DNA of 64,000 bases from JACZYA01 sp965247455 (GCA_965247455.1 CBDFHE010000018.1:496001-560000), one strand, 5' to 3'. Positions 44,051 through 52,255 are shown, counted from the stretch's first letter. The notes: generated by a model not told the origin, from the sequence alone. A program made the numbers and translations.

Positions 44051-45166
44051 TCACACGCCCCAACCGTATGGTTCTTGTTGTTTGACTGACGCTTGCATCT
44101 CGGCGCGGACCAGTGCAACAAACTCCGAGCATCCCACCACGCTGCTGTTTACGTCAGCGATGTCCGGCGTGCGATAGCCGCGCGCCAATACGTGATCCAC
44201 TGCGGTTTCGATCCATTCGGCTTCGGTCGAAAGACCAAAGGCTTGGCGCAGCATCATGCCGACACACAGAATGGCGCCAACCGGGCAGGCGCGGTCTTGT
44301 CCCGCCAGCGTGGGGGCGGAGCCGTGGATGGGCTCGAACAGAGGCGGGCCGGAACCCCAGCTCATCGAGGGGATTAGGCCGATGGAGCCTACCAGTGCCG
44401 CCGCGCCATCGCTTAGAATGTCACCAAACATGTTTGAGGTTAGGATCACGTCAAACTGCTCCGGCGCCAGCACTAGCTGCATCGCGGCATTGTCCACATA
44501 AAGGTGTTGCACAGAGACCCCAGGATAGTCGGCGGCCAACCGCTCCACGGTTTTGCGCCACAGGGCTGAAGTTGCCAGGACGTTGGCTTTGTCCACGGAA
44601 GTGAGGTGCCTTGACCGGCTTTCGGCGCGCGCAAAGGCAAAGCGAGCCACGCGCTCCACCTCTAATGTGCTGTAGGTGGCGTCGTCGAAGGCTCGTTCCA
44701 CGCCGTTTTCCGACTCCACCCGGTGCGTCCCGAAATAGAGTCCGCCGGCCAATTCGCGCACGATTTCGAAATCTACTTTCCGTGTTCGTTCCAGCTTAAG
44801 CGGAGAGATCGTGCCCAATGACTCATGCAGGCAAATCGGCCGCAGGTTGGCATAAAGCTCGAGCTTCTTGCGCAGGCCGAGCAGGGCACTCTCCGGACGT
44901 TTGCCCAGAGGGAGTGCGTCCCAACGGGGACCTCCGACCGCGCCGAGCAGGATGGCATCGGCAGCCAGGCAGCCTTCCAGGGTTTCCGGGGGGAGGGGTG
45001 TGTCGCAACGGTCAATGGCAGCCCCGCCGAGGGGGAACTCGACCAACTCGAAGCGATGCCCGAATTCGGTGCCACAATCTTCCAGCAGCGAAGCGGCGGC
45101 AAAGATTACTTCAGGGCCGATGCCGTCCCCCGGCAAAAGAGCGATTGTTTTTGTCATTCCCTCCAT
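44051..45166 (-). CDS. leuB: 3-isopropylmalate dehydrogenase
   Basis: A 371-residue decarboxylating dehydrogenase with ALLPGDGIGPEVI, LLGAVGGPRWD, VDKANVLATSALWRKTV and the metal-binding LTSNMFGDILSDGAAALVGSIGLIPS. It makes ketoisocaproate and can act on 3-methylmalate in the citramalate route. The start may be MEGMTK or the second Met. It lies about 95 bp after leuA. Confidence 0.96.
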   Translation of the reverse strand: MEGMTKTIALLPGDGIGPEVIFAAASLLEDCGTEFGHRFELVEFPLGGAAIDRCDTPLPPETLEGCLAADAILLGAVGGPRWDALPLGKRPESALLGLRKKLELYANLRPICLHESLGTISPLKLERTRKVDFEIVRELAGGLYFGTHRVESENGVERAFDDATYSTLEVERVARFAFARAESRSRHLTSVDKANVLATSALWRKTVERLAADYPGVSVQHLYVDNAAMQLVLAPEQFDVILTSNMFGDILSDGAAALVGSIGLIPSMSWGSGPPLFEPIHGSAPTLAGQDRACPVGAILCVGMMLRQAFGLSTEAEWIETAVDHVLARGYRTPDIADVNSSVVGCSEFVALVRAEMQASVKQQEPYGWGV

Positions 45167-45260
45167 GGCAGCTCCATCTGTTCACTGGGTCCTGGGTCTC
45201 AGGCCCGACATGCGCCTCCGTCCTTCAACTCCGAATTTGAAACAAACTTCATACTTCATT

Positions 45261-46826
45261 TCAACTTCTTATCCTCATCCCATCGGCCAATTCCGTCGTC
45301 GGCTTCACTTTCTGTGCGATCTGGTTGATGGCATGGAGAAACGCCCGGGCGCTGGCTTCGATGATGTCGGTGCTGGCGGCATGGCCGCGGTGGCGGCACC
45401 CCGCATACTCGACTTCAACCTGAACTTCGCCCTGGGCGTCTTCTCCGATGGTTACGCTGCGAACCTGGTAGTCGCGCACGGAGACGTTGATGTCGGTGAT
45501 TCGTTCGATGGCTTTGAAGAGGGCGTCCACCGGTCCATCGCCGCAAGCAGCTTCCTCGACCGTGCGACCGTCAAGGTGCCGAAGGCGGACCGCGGCGGTG
45601 GGTAACGTGCCGGTGCCCGTGCTGATGTGGAAGTCCACAATCTCCCACAGCGCCGGGACATCCTGGATTCGGCCTTCAATCAGGGCTTCGATGTCGGCGT
45701 CGTAGATATCTTTTTTCCTGTCCGCGAGCGCTTTGAAAGCTTCGAAGACTTTGTCGAGCTCGGCCTCGTTCAGGTGATACCCCATCTCCTTGACTTGGTT
45801 GCGGAAGGCGTGCCGCCCGCTGTGCTTGCCGAGCACCAAGTTGGTCTTGCTGAACCCCACCATTTCCGGCCGCATGATTTCATAGGTGGAGTGGTGCATG
45901 AGCATACCGTGTTGGTGGATGCCGGCTTCGTGGGCGAAGGCGTTGTGGCCGACAATCGCTTTGTTGCGCTGCACTTGTATGCCGGTCACATTGGCCACCA
46001 ATCGGCTGGTGGGGTAAAGCCGCCGGGTGTTGATTCCCGTGTGGAACTGGAAGTAGTCGCTGCGTGTCCGGATCGCCATGACCACTTCCTCCAGCGAACA
46101 GTTGCCGGCCCGCTCCCCGATGCCGTTGATGGTGCATTCCACCTGCCGGGCGCCCTCTTGCAAGGCAGCCAGACTGTTGGCGACGGCGAGGCCCAAGTCA
46201 TTATGGCAATGGACGCTGATCACGACCTTGTCGATGTTTCGCACGTGACGCCGGAGATGGGCAATCAGGCCAGCGTACTGAGTCGGCACCGCGTAGCCTA
46301 CTGTGTCGGGGATGTTCACGGTGGTGGCGCCGGCTTCAATCGCTCTCTCCACCACCTCCGGCAGGAAGTCCGGCTCGGTGCGCGACGCGTCCTCGGGGGA
46401 GAACTCTACATCGTCGCAATAGTCCCGTGCGCGTTGGACTCCTTCGACGGCCCGTCGCAAGATCTCCTCCTTGGCCATGCGGAGCTTAAACTCGCGGTGG
46501 ATGGCGCTGGTGGCGAGGAACACATGGATGCGCTTCCGCGCTGCATCTCGGAGCGCTTCCCAGGCGCGGTCGATGTCTGTCCGTTCGCAGCGGGCAAGGC
46601 CGCAAATGACCGGCCCTTCAACTTGCCGGGCCACCGCGCGGACCGCCTCAAGCTCGCCCGGTGACGCGTTCGGGAACCCCGCTTCGATGATGTCCACGCC
46701 TAGGTCTTTAAGGGCATGAGCGACCTGGAGCTTCTGCGGCAGGTTCATACTGGCGCCAGGGGATTGCTCGCCGTCGCGCAGCGTGGTGTCGAAAATCACT
46801 ACTCGATCCGACGCCTGATCCGCCAT
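45261..46826 (-). CDS. leuA: 2-isopropylmalate synthase
   Basis: This 521-residue DRE-TIM metallolyase has FDTTLRDGEQSPGASMNL, HCHNDLGLAVANSLAALQEGARQVECTINGIGERAGN and the C-terminal regulatory LeuA domain (GTLPTAAVRLRH, STDIIEASARAFLHAIN) that binds leucine. The start at 46826 follows GGAGGAGAG. It heads the leuAB operon behind an attenuator. Confidence 0.96.
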   Translation of the reverse strand: MADQASDRVVIFDTTLRDGEQSPGASMNLPQKLQVAHALKDLGVDIIEAGFPNASPGELEAVRAVARQVEGPVICGLARCERTDIDRAWEALRDAARKRIHVFLATSAIHREFKLRMAKEEILRRAVEGVQRARDYCDDVEFSPEDASRTEPDFLPEVVERAIEAGATTVNIPDTVGYAVPTQYAGLIAHLRRHVRNIDKVVISVHCHNDLGLAVANSLAALQEGARQVECTINGIGERAGNCSLEEVVMAIRTRSDYFQFHTGINTRRLYPTSRLVANVTGIQVQRNKAIVGHNAFAHEAGIHQHGMLMHHSTYEIMRPEMVGFSKTNLVLGKHSGRHAFRNQVKEMGYHLNEAELDKVFEAFKALADRKKDIYDADIEALIEGRIQDVPALWEIVDFHISTGTGTLPTAAVRLRHLDGRTVEEAACGDGPVDALFKAIERITDINVSVRDYQVRSVTIGEDAQGEVQVEVEYAGCRHRGHAASTDIIEASARAFLHAINQIAQKVKPTTELADGMRIRS

Positions 46827-46883
46827 CTTCTTCTCTCCTCCGCGAAGAAGGAGCGACTCTCCGTCTCCGCAGCAAATAAACAA

Positions 46884-46916
46884 ATAAAAAAGCCCACGCC
46901 CTTGGGGCGCGAGCTT
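46884..46916 (-). terminator. leu attenuator terminator
   Basis: On the minus strand, GCTCGCGCCC pairs with GGGCGTGGGC (10 bp, two G-T pairs), followed by TTTTTTATTTG. It lies between the leader peptide and leuA. Confidence 0.85.
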
Positions 46917-46938
46917 AGGAAAATTGCTGTTTGAAAGC

Positions 46939-47019
46939 TTAAAGCGCGCGCCACCCCCTCCGGCTAAGCGCCAGAGGCAGCACAGTAAGTCGCAAGCTAA
47001 TTCGCGCGCTCATGGTCAT
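46939..47019 (-). CDS. leuL: leu operon leader peptide
   Basis: A 26-codon peptide (MTMSARISLRLTVLPLALS, then RRGWRAL) with six Leu codons, four of them in the stretch from residue 11 to 18, as expected of a leucine attenuator. It ends at TAA 46939, 23 nt before the terminator stem. The ATG (47019) is 8 nt beyond the -10 box, so the mRNA would be leaderless. Confidence 0.8.
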   Translation of the reverse strand: MTMSARISLRLTVLPLALSRRGWRAL

Positions 47020-47026
47020 CGGTGCT

Positions 47027-47055
47027 ATTATGCGGATTTCGGACACTAACGTCAA
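47027..47055 (-). promoter_or_regulatory. leuAB promoter
   Basis: On the minus strand TTGACG (47055-47050), 17-bp spacer, CATAAT (47032-47027). Predicted transcription start 47020 +/- 1, right at the leader ATG. Confidence 0.72.
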
Positions 47056-47276
47056 GCACTTTTTCGCTCGGGTCAAAAAATCTTCCGGCGGTGGTGTTAT
47101 TCCGGGATGATTTCACCGCTGGTGATTGCGTAGGTCAACCTGCCTATTCCCCAACTGCTTCTGCCATATCCCACCCTTTTTTCAATTCGGCTCCACATAG
47201 GGAGAGGGGCATCTTCCGGCCCGTACAGCCACGCATTTCGTCATCAATCAAGACAACACATTTTTAGCCCACTACC
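47056..47276. other. Gene-free region ending in an IS1-type terminal sequence
   Basis: No gene is seen. The last 46 bp (47231-47276) end TTTTTAGCCCACTACC, which inverted reads GGTAGTGGGCTAAAAA, like the ends of the two elements that follow. Its partner end was not found upstream. Confidence 0.45.
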
Positions 47277-47284
47277 TGGATTTC

Positions 47285-47413
47285 GGTAGTGACTTAATTT
47301 CACACCGAGCCCCCAGGCTCCTGCCTGGGGGAAGCGAAAACCCCTGCGGCGGGGGCCGCAGGGCTCGGTGTGATTTGGGCCGAGTTCGGAATCGCTCAAA
47401 TTAAGACACTACC
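47285..47413. mobile_element. 129-bp MITE with IS1-type ends
   Basis: Sixteen-bp terminal inverted repeats, GGTAGTGACTTAATTT and (inverted) GGTAGTGTCTTAATTT, differ at one position. Both sides are flanked by TGGATTTC (47277-47284 and 47414-47421), an 8-bp target duplication. The interior is a large GC foldback opening CACACCGAGCCC and closing GGGCTCGGTGTG. There is no coding capacity. Confidence 0.8.
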
Positions 47414-47496
47414 TGGATTTCGGTAGTGGGTCACTTTGATTCTAATCTTCGATAGCTGGGGGTGACAGGCGACCGCGAATATGGCATCATCGGGGT

Positions 47497-47724
47497 ATGC
47501 CAAAGCGGTCAAGCACAGACCCCAATGAGATGGCTGCTCAGATTGTGGCCCAGGCGACGGGAAAACCTGCTAGGGATAAGAACCCTGCCGCTGTTGAGCT
47601 TGGGAGATTAGGCGGCTTGAAAGGTGGCAAAGCCAGAGCTAAGAAACTGTCTGCGAAACGCCGCCGCCAAATTGCAGTAATAGCTGCAAGAAAACGATGG
47701 CAGGAAAATAAACAGAGTCGGTAG
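47497..47724 (+). CDS. Small basic passenger protein (KGG-rich)
   Basis: A 75-residue Lys/Arg/Ala-rich protein: NPAAVELGRLGGLKGGKARA and then KKLSAKRRRQIAVIAARKRW. The GRLGGLKGGKARA segment recurs in small uncharacterised proteins of mobile elements, and the basic helix suggests nucleic-acid binding. It is the first gene inside the transposon's left end. Confidence 0.6.
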   Translation: MPKRSSTDPNEMAAQIVAQATGKPARDKNPAAVELGRLGGLKGGKARAKKLSAKRRRQIAVIAARKRWQENKQSR

Positions 47725-48183
47725 TTATTCTTCGTTCGGTTGTCTCTCTTTTTCGTCTACGTCTCCTTTACGCCCCTTATACCATTCCGAAAGACCCCAC
47801 TCGCCTTTACCTACTCGCTCAATTTCTTCAGTCTTTTCCATGCGGAGTAGGCTTGGGAAAACAGTAGCATAGAGATTCTTTGCTCTGCTGGCGAATCCAC
47901 CATCTTTTAGGCCCTGAGTGATTTCCTTGGCAGACCGTGGACGTTTCACAAAGTTGAGATAGGCCCTGATGGCTTGCGGAACCTTCATCCTGAAAAAGGC
48001 GTGCGAGGGAAGTAGTCGTGGAAACCTCCTTGGTTCAGAGGATTCTCCAGCAGAATTAGGCAGTGAAGCTCCGACATCGTTGCGACCAAGCCGCTTTTGA
48101 ACCCACGCAATCATGTTGTCGAGGTTCTCTCGCTCTTCCATCAATTCGGCTAGTACCTTATCATAATCAACTGTTTCATTCAT
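47725..48183 (-). CDS. Passenger protein with C-terminal winged-helix-like domain
   Basis: 152 residues. The N-terminal coiled segment (DYDKVLAELMEERENLDNMI) is followed by a likely winged-helix region (VPQAIRAYLNFVKRPRSAKEI, then FPSLLRMEKTEEIERVGKGEW) of the type that governs DNA binding. It converges with the small basic gene, ending one base after its stop. Function is unknown. Confidence 0.6.
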   Translation of the reverse strand: MNETVDYDKVLAELMEERENLDNMIAWVQKRLGRNDVGASLPNSAGESSEPRRFPRLLPSHAFFRMKVPQAIRAYLNFVKRPRSAKEITQGLKDGGFASRAKNLYATVFPSLLRMEKTEEIERVGKGEWGLSEWYKGRKGDVDEKERQPNEE

Positions 48184-48441
48184 TTCTTGCCTCTTACCAA
48201 CGAATCTGATATAAATTACGTGAGGTGAGACGTAAGGGGGGCGGCTTTCACCGCCCCCTCGCCCTTTCCAGGGGCGATCAGATTAACATCGCCCTCACCT
48301 CGCTTCTGGGGGCTTCGGCAACGTGCTTGCCTAGCCTAGCCGTGGCCCCCGACTTCCTAGCTAAGATACGCTCAAAGCGCAGTCGCGTCAACCCCCCACA
48401 TGACAATCAGGGGGTTTCTCAAATTCCTTGCACTTTTTACC
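48184..48441. other. Hairpin-rich region upstream of the IS1-type transposase
   Basis: Three foldbacks: GGGGCGG/CCGCCCC (about 48236-48258), GGGGGC...GCCCCC (about 48308-48351) and AACCCCC...GGGGGTT (about 48391-48416). The last is followed by TCTC and could shield the transposase from read-through. Confidence 0.5.
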
Positions 48442-48471
48442 TTGACAACTGCCTGACCGCTCAAGTATCAT
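48442..48471 (+). promoter_or_regulatory. Promoter of the IS1-type transposase
   Basis: TTGACA (48442-48447), 18-bp spacer, TATCAT (48466-48471). The ATG at 48482 lies 11 nt past the -10 box, again near-leaderless. Confidence 0.6.
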
Positions 48472-48481
48472 GCTGTTTATT

Positions 48482-49309
48482 ATGAACAGATTGAGTAAAG
48501 AACAACGAACACGGATAGTAGCTGCTTTGGTCGAGGGTAATTCGATACGGGCAACGGCACGCATGACAGGAACAGCCAAAGGAAGCGTCTTGAAGCTACT
48601 CCGCGACTTGGGAATGGCCTGCATGGACTACCACGATACGCACGTTCGGAATGTGCAAGCCCAGCGCGTCCAGTGTGACGAGATATGGAGTTTTTGCTAC
48701 GCCAAGAGCAAGACTGCCTTGAATCGGCAACGACTGCAAGGCGCTCCTGGCGTGGGCGACGTTTGGACTTGGGTTGCGCTTGATGCTGATTCCAAGTTTG
48801 CCCTCTCCTACCTTGTAGGTGGGCGCAGCGCACGGTGGGCTAATGCGTTCATGGACGATTTGGCCTATCGGCTCGATAGCCGCGTCCAACTCACCACAGA
48901 CGGCCACAAGGTCTATCTGGACGCGGTAGAGGGCGCTTTCGGGATGGACGTGGACTACGCTCAACTAGTCAAGCTGTATGGCGAAGAACCACTAGCCGAA
49001 AAGCGGTACAGCCCTGGTGAGTGTGTCGGCTGCAAGCAGACTCCCATCAACGGGCGGCCTGACCCGCGCCATATCAGCACCAGCTTTATAGAGCGGCAGA
49101 ATTTGACCATGCGTATGTCCATGCGGCGCTTTACCCGCCTGACCAATGCTTTCAGCAAGAAGGTGGAGAACCTGCGGGCTGCTGTGGCCCTGCATTTCAT
49201 GTACTACAACTTCGCTCGAATCCATCAATCTTTGCGGGTTACGCCTGCTATGGAGGCAGGGTTGGCAGATCATGTGTGGGAACTAGAGGAAATCGTGGGA
49301 CTACCTTAG
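48482..49309 (+). CDS. IS1-family transposase, single-frame type
   Basis: This 275-residue protein has an N-terminal helix-turn-helix (NRLSKEQRTRIVAALVEGNS, TARMTGTAKGSVLKLL) and a DDE core: D in VQCDEIWSFCYAK, D in LTTDGHKVYLDAVEGAFG, E in SFIERQNLTMRMSMRRFTR. It is encoded in one frame, without the InsA/InsB frameshift of enteric IS1, as in other IS1 subgroups. It is presumably the enzyme that acts on the GGTAGTG ends. Confidence 0.85.
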   Translation: MNRLSKEQRTRIVAALVEGNSIRATARMTGTAKGSVLKLLRDLGMACMDYHDTHVRNVQAQRVQCDEIWSFCYAKSKTALNRQRLQGAPGVGDVWTWVALDADSKFALSYLVGGRSARWANAFMDDLAYRLDSRVQLTTDGHKVYLDAVEGAFGMDVDYAQLVKLYGEEPLAEKRYSPGECVGCKQTPINGRPDPRHISTSFIERQNLTMRMSMRRFTRLTNAFSKKVENLRAAVALHFMYYNFARIHQSLRVTPAMEAGLADHVWELEEIVGLP

Positions 49310-49314
49310 CCACA

Positions 49315-49572
49315 CTAGCGATTCACTTGCCTGCGCGGTAGGTTTGCTGGTGCGACTTCTTGAATGTCTAACTGAATTCCCGAAGGGATTTTCCAGTGCA
49401 CGTTGTTCTTGACTGTAAAAAGTCGAACGCGGTGACCACCCGCAAAAGTAAAGTTATCTTTTTTAAGTTTGAACTTCTCTCCACAGATTAGGTGAGTATT
49501 GCCGAACACGTTCAGTTGTGCCCATTTTTCATTATTGACCGCCTTGACTGGTATGTTTATGCGTTCAGGCAT
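49315..49572 (-). CDS. Passenger hypothetical protein, beta-rich
   Basis: 85 residues with alternating strands (AQLNVFGNTHLICGEKFKL, FTFAGGHRVRLFTV). No recognised family. It overlaps the preceding HTH gene by 8 bp and converges with the transposase gene 5 bp away. It probably belongs to a three-gene passenger operon with the DUF3467 and HTH genes. Confidence 0.5.
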   Translation of the reverse strand: MPERINIPVKAVNNEKWAQLNVFGNTHLICGEKFKLKKDNFTFAGGHRVRLFTVKNNVHWKIPSGIQLDIQEVAPANLPRRQVNR

Positions 49573-49843
49573 TGATTACTTTTACGCCCTTCTTTCTCAA
49601 TGAGCGCACGGCGCGTCCTACCTCGCCGATGGGCATGGAAAGAGCATCAGCTATTTGCTCGGTGTTTACTTGCTTTCTTCCTAGGGTGCGAATCGCTTGA
49701 ATGTAGGCATACACGGCCTTCTCGGACTTCTTTTCTAGACGCACATGTGCACTTCGGCTACTGGGTTTCGTCAGGCTCACCCGCTTGCTGGTTGTTGATT
49801 CTTTAGATATTGTTAAGCGGTTTGATGTGCTGCTAACGCCCAT
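49565..49843 (-). CDS. Passenger HTH protein
   Basis: A 92-residue protein whose C-terminal half (VYAYIQAIRTLGRKQVNTEQ, IADALSMPIGEVGRAVRSLR) is a predicted winged helix-turn-helix. The Ser/Thr-rich N-terminus is probably disordered. I prefer ATG 49843, preceded by AGAAGGA and overlapping the DUF3467 stop by 11 bp, over the ATG at 49873. Confidence 0.6.
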   Translation of the reverse strand: MGVSSTSNRLTISKESTTSKRVSLTKPSSRSAHVRLEKKSEKAVYAYIQAIRTLGRKQVNTEQIADALSMPIGEVGRAVRSLRKKGVKVINA

Positions 49844-49907
49844 TTTTATCCTTCTGCTGGTTCTCCTTTTCATATTTATTGATTTGCTTGGTTAATGCCT
49901 CTATCAA

Positions 49908-51577
49908 CCGGGATTTCCGTTTTGCCTGCCCCTGATGGCACGTTTATACACCCGATCGCCGCCGATCGCACAAAAACTTCGATCGTCGCACAATCGCTCA
50001 GCTTCAAAGGCCTTCATCTGAGCCCGCGCCGACGTGCGACCGACTGGAACCCCTGCTTTTCGGGCATTTCTCAGACACCGCTCCACACGTGTGCCCCGTG
50101 TCATCGCCGGGCGGGCTTCGTTGCACTTCAGGCCGCGCGTCAGCCTGCCGGCACGGGTAGCGCCCAGATCCTCCGCAGCATGTCGCCGAACAGCCGCCGC
50201 GTGAGATGCCCTTCCGCCAGCAGAAGCCAGTAGTACCGCGCATGCTTCACCAGCCGGCCCCCAGTTTTCACCAGTCGCTGCTGGAGACTCGTGAGCGACC
50301 AGCGCTTGACCCGCAGCGGAAGGACCAGTCTGCGCCACAAGTTGCCCAGATTGTAGGCCAGGACGCTCAGTTGCAGGCGCACCTCGTTCGCCCGGAAACG
50401 ATGGCACGACAGCCGCGTCCAGTGGGTGGCCTGCTTGCCTTCCTTGATCCATTGCTCCGCCGTACCGCGCTTGTTGTAAAACCGCACGACCGAGCGGCTC
50501 GGGAGGGCCATGTTGGTCACGATGAAGCCGACGCGAGGGAACAGCTCACCTTGGTGGTGCTCCACCTTGGCGACGATCCGTCTGGGCGTGGTCCAGCTCT
50601 TGGCCTGATAGCGGAAACTCTGGTAGCGCACCAAGGGCTTGCAGCTCGGCCGTCCCGGCGGACGAAAGAGGATGTCTTCGATTTCCAGCTCCAAGCTCTT
50701 GTTCGCCGGCATGCGAATGGCATAGTCCACGTCGCGCTGCTCGAGCGCGTCGTAGATCTCGGGCTTCGCGAACGCGGCGTCTGCGCGGAACGCTACGCGC
50801 TTGCCCTCCACCTGCTGCCGGTCAATCTCCGGTACGAGCAGGTCGTCCCAGTCGTCGGCGCTATGCACGTTGCCTGGCCGCAGCGTGGCGGCGAGGCAGT
50901 CCCCATGCTCGGTGAACAGAAACAGCGGGTGGTAGCAGACGGACTCGAAGTGCCCGTTATAGGCGCTCCCTTCCTGCGCCCCATGCACCGGGCTCTCGCT
51001 CGAATCCATGTCGAGCACGATCCGGTCGGCGCGCGTCGCCATCTCGGCCTGTGCAAGCACCTCCCGGTTCACGGCCCTCAACCCGACGAGATTCTCCTCG
51101 TGGGTCAGCAGCTCTGTCTCGAACCAATGCAGCGTCGATGTCAGCGCCGCACCCCGGTCCCAGCGCTTTGGCGACCCGATGAGACGAAATGTTGGGTCTG
51201 CCGACACGCGCCCCGCGTCGTTGAGATCTTCGTAGCCCGCGAGGCGACTGTAGACCGACTGCCGCAGGAGATCCACCACGCTGAACTGGGTGTTCATCCC
51301 CTGTCGGGAATCGCTCAGGTGCTCGGCGATGAGTGTCTCCAGCCCCAGACGTTCATCCAACTCGCGCACCAGAATGAGGCCAGCGTCAGAAGTGACGCGC
51401 GATCCCTGGAACGCGACTTTCAAGAAGCCGTTGAACGCGAACTGGAATGGCTCGTGTTGTAATTCACCCACCGGGTGTCACCCTCCGTAGTGTGGTTCCT
51501 TACGTCGGAGCCCCAAAACTCAAGGCGCAGCGACTGGTCCTGGCGATACGGTACCACAGCCAAATCGGAAATCCGGG
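49908..51577. mobile_element. IS1380-family insertion sequence, copy 2
   Basis: 1670 bp, with a perfect 5-bp target duplication ATCAA (49903-49907 and 51578-51582). Intact transposase. It is a secondary insertion inside the IS1-type transposon. Confidence 0.95.
50140..51471 (-). CDS. IS1380-family transposase (copy 2)
   Basis: 443 residues, identical at the protein level to the copy 1 transposase and intact. At nucleotide level it shares with copy 3 a silent base that differs in copy 1 (near 51423), so copies 2 and 3 are the closer pair at that site. Confidence 0.95.
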   Translation of the reverse strand: MGELQHEPFQFAFNGFLKVAFQGSRVTSDAGLILVRELDERLGLETLIAEHLSDSRQGMNTQFSVVDLLRQSVYSRLAGYEDLNDAGRVSADPTFRLIGSPKRWDRGAALTSTLHWFETELLTHEENLVGLRAVNREVLAQAEMATRADRIVLDMDSSESPVHGAQEGSAYNGHFESVCYHPLFLFTEHGDCLAATLRPGNVHSADDWDDLLVPEIDRQQVEGKRVAFRADAAFAKPEIYDALEQRDVDYAIRMPANKSLELEIEDILFRPPGRPSCKPLVRYQSFRYQAKSWTTPRRIVAKVEHHQGELFPRVGFIVTNMALPSRSVVRFYNKRGTAEQWIKEGKQATHWTRLSCHRFRANEVRLQLSVLAYNLGNLWRRLVLPLRVKRWSLTSLQQRLVKTGGRLVKHARYYWLLLAEGHLTRRLFGDMLRRIWALPVPAG

Positions 51578-51963
51578 ATCAAACCCTTTATGAGCGTGGG
51601 TGGGACTATGAGTTGCAAGGTTGTTTCTAGTGAGACTATGCTTTCCTTCTTTGCGCGTGCTTCTTGTTCTGGTGTAAGCAAAGCCGGAACACGTGCCACA
51701 CTTATGGTGAAGTCATGTTGGGTATGTCCGACAGCCATGTAGTTCACATAGTAAGAAGGCGTGTCTAAGCTAATATCGAGCTTGATATTCGCTGTCACTC
51801 TTTGGGGAGCTTTGATTTTTCGCTTTGCCATAGAATTTTATGCTAGCACATTCCTTTCAAGATGAGTTCTTTTTAACTATCGGCCTGCAAGGAGAATAGC
51901 TTGAAATCTCCCACATTGCCACGCTAGCATTAGAATCAAACTGACCCACTACCTGGATTTCTC

Positions 51964-51992
51964 TTGACATGACCGTCCGCTGTTACTATCCT
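51964..51992 (+). promoter_or_regulatory. thr operon promoter
   Basis: TTGACA (51964-51969), 17-bp spacer, TATCCT (51987-51992). The -35 box begins 2 bp after the transposon's target duplication, so everything upstream of the core promoter was replaced by the insertion. Confidence 0.78.
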
Positions 51993-52029
51993 AAGTTCGC
52001 ATCTTTGTACTCAGACCGTAAGATCTGAG

Positions 52030-52142
52030 TCTCATGCAGAGTGGCTGAGGGAACGGGCCCGATGACGCCACGGCAACCGGATCGGGGCTAAACCCTGGTC
52101 GCCCGGTGCCAATTGCCGCCCCGAGTCGCGGGGGACATGAGA
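52030..52142 (+). promoter_or_regulatory. SAM-I (S-box) riboswitch
   Basis: P1 is TCTCATG (52030-52036) with CATGAGA (52136-52142). The conserved core reads GAGGGAACGGGCCCGATGA, then CGGCAACC, then GGTGCCAATT, matching S-box RNA. Downstream are two hairpins without T-runs (ATTTAGG/CCTAAAT at 52143-52170, GGACAGTT/AACTGTCC at 52189-52212) that may form the expression platform. Control of the thrC operon by SAM links it to methionine metabolism. Confidence 0.9.
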
Positions 52143-52255
52143 ATTTAGGGTCTATCCTTACTTCCTAAATATCTCACCTGACTTCGAGGGACAGTTTGCT
52201 GTTGAACTGTCCATTGGACCCGCAAATCCAGGCTCGGTGTACCAAGAGGGGAACC

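Larger units (their letters stand above)
49833..51831 (-). pseudogene. DUF3467-family gene interrupted by IS1380 copy 2
   Basis: The 5' part (51831-51578) encodes ANIKLDISLDTPSYYVNYMA and LETTLQLIVPPTLIKGL, typical of DUF3467. The 3' part (49907-49833) encodes EALTKQINKYEKENQQKD and a stop. Removing the IS and one copy of the duplicated ATCAA joins 254 and 70 nt into an exact 324-nt frame (107 residues). Function of the family is unknown. Confidence 0.85.
47422..51953. mobile_element. Cargo-carrying IS1-family transposon with nested IS1380
   Basis: The ends are 25-bp inverted repeats (47422-47446 and 51929-51953; GGTAGTGGGTCA, one mismatch, TTTGATTCTAAT). They are flanked directly by TGGATTTC on both sides (47414-47421 and 51954-51961). 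An 8-bp duplication and ends starting GGTAGTG fit IS1, and the element encodes an IS1-type transposase. It also carries five passenger genes, one of them split by IS1380 copy 2. Without that insertion the element would be about 2.86 kb. Confidence 0.8.

Noticed and set aside
47270..47428. Two identical 22-bp hairpin units as the start of a CRISPR-like array
   Set aside because: Only two full units, spacer is itself a terminal-inverted-repeat element, and no cas genes are present; element junctions explain them.
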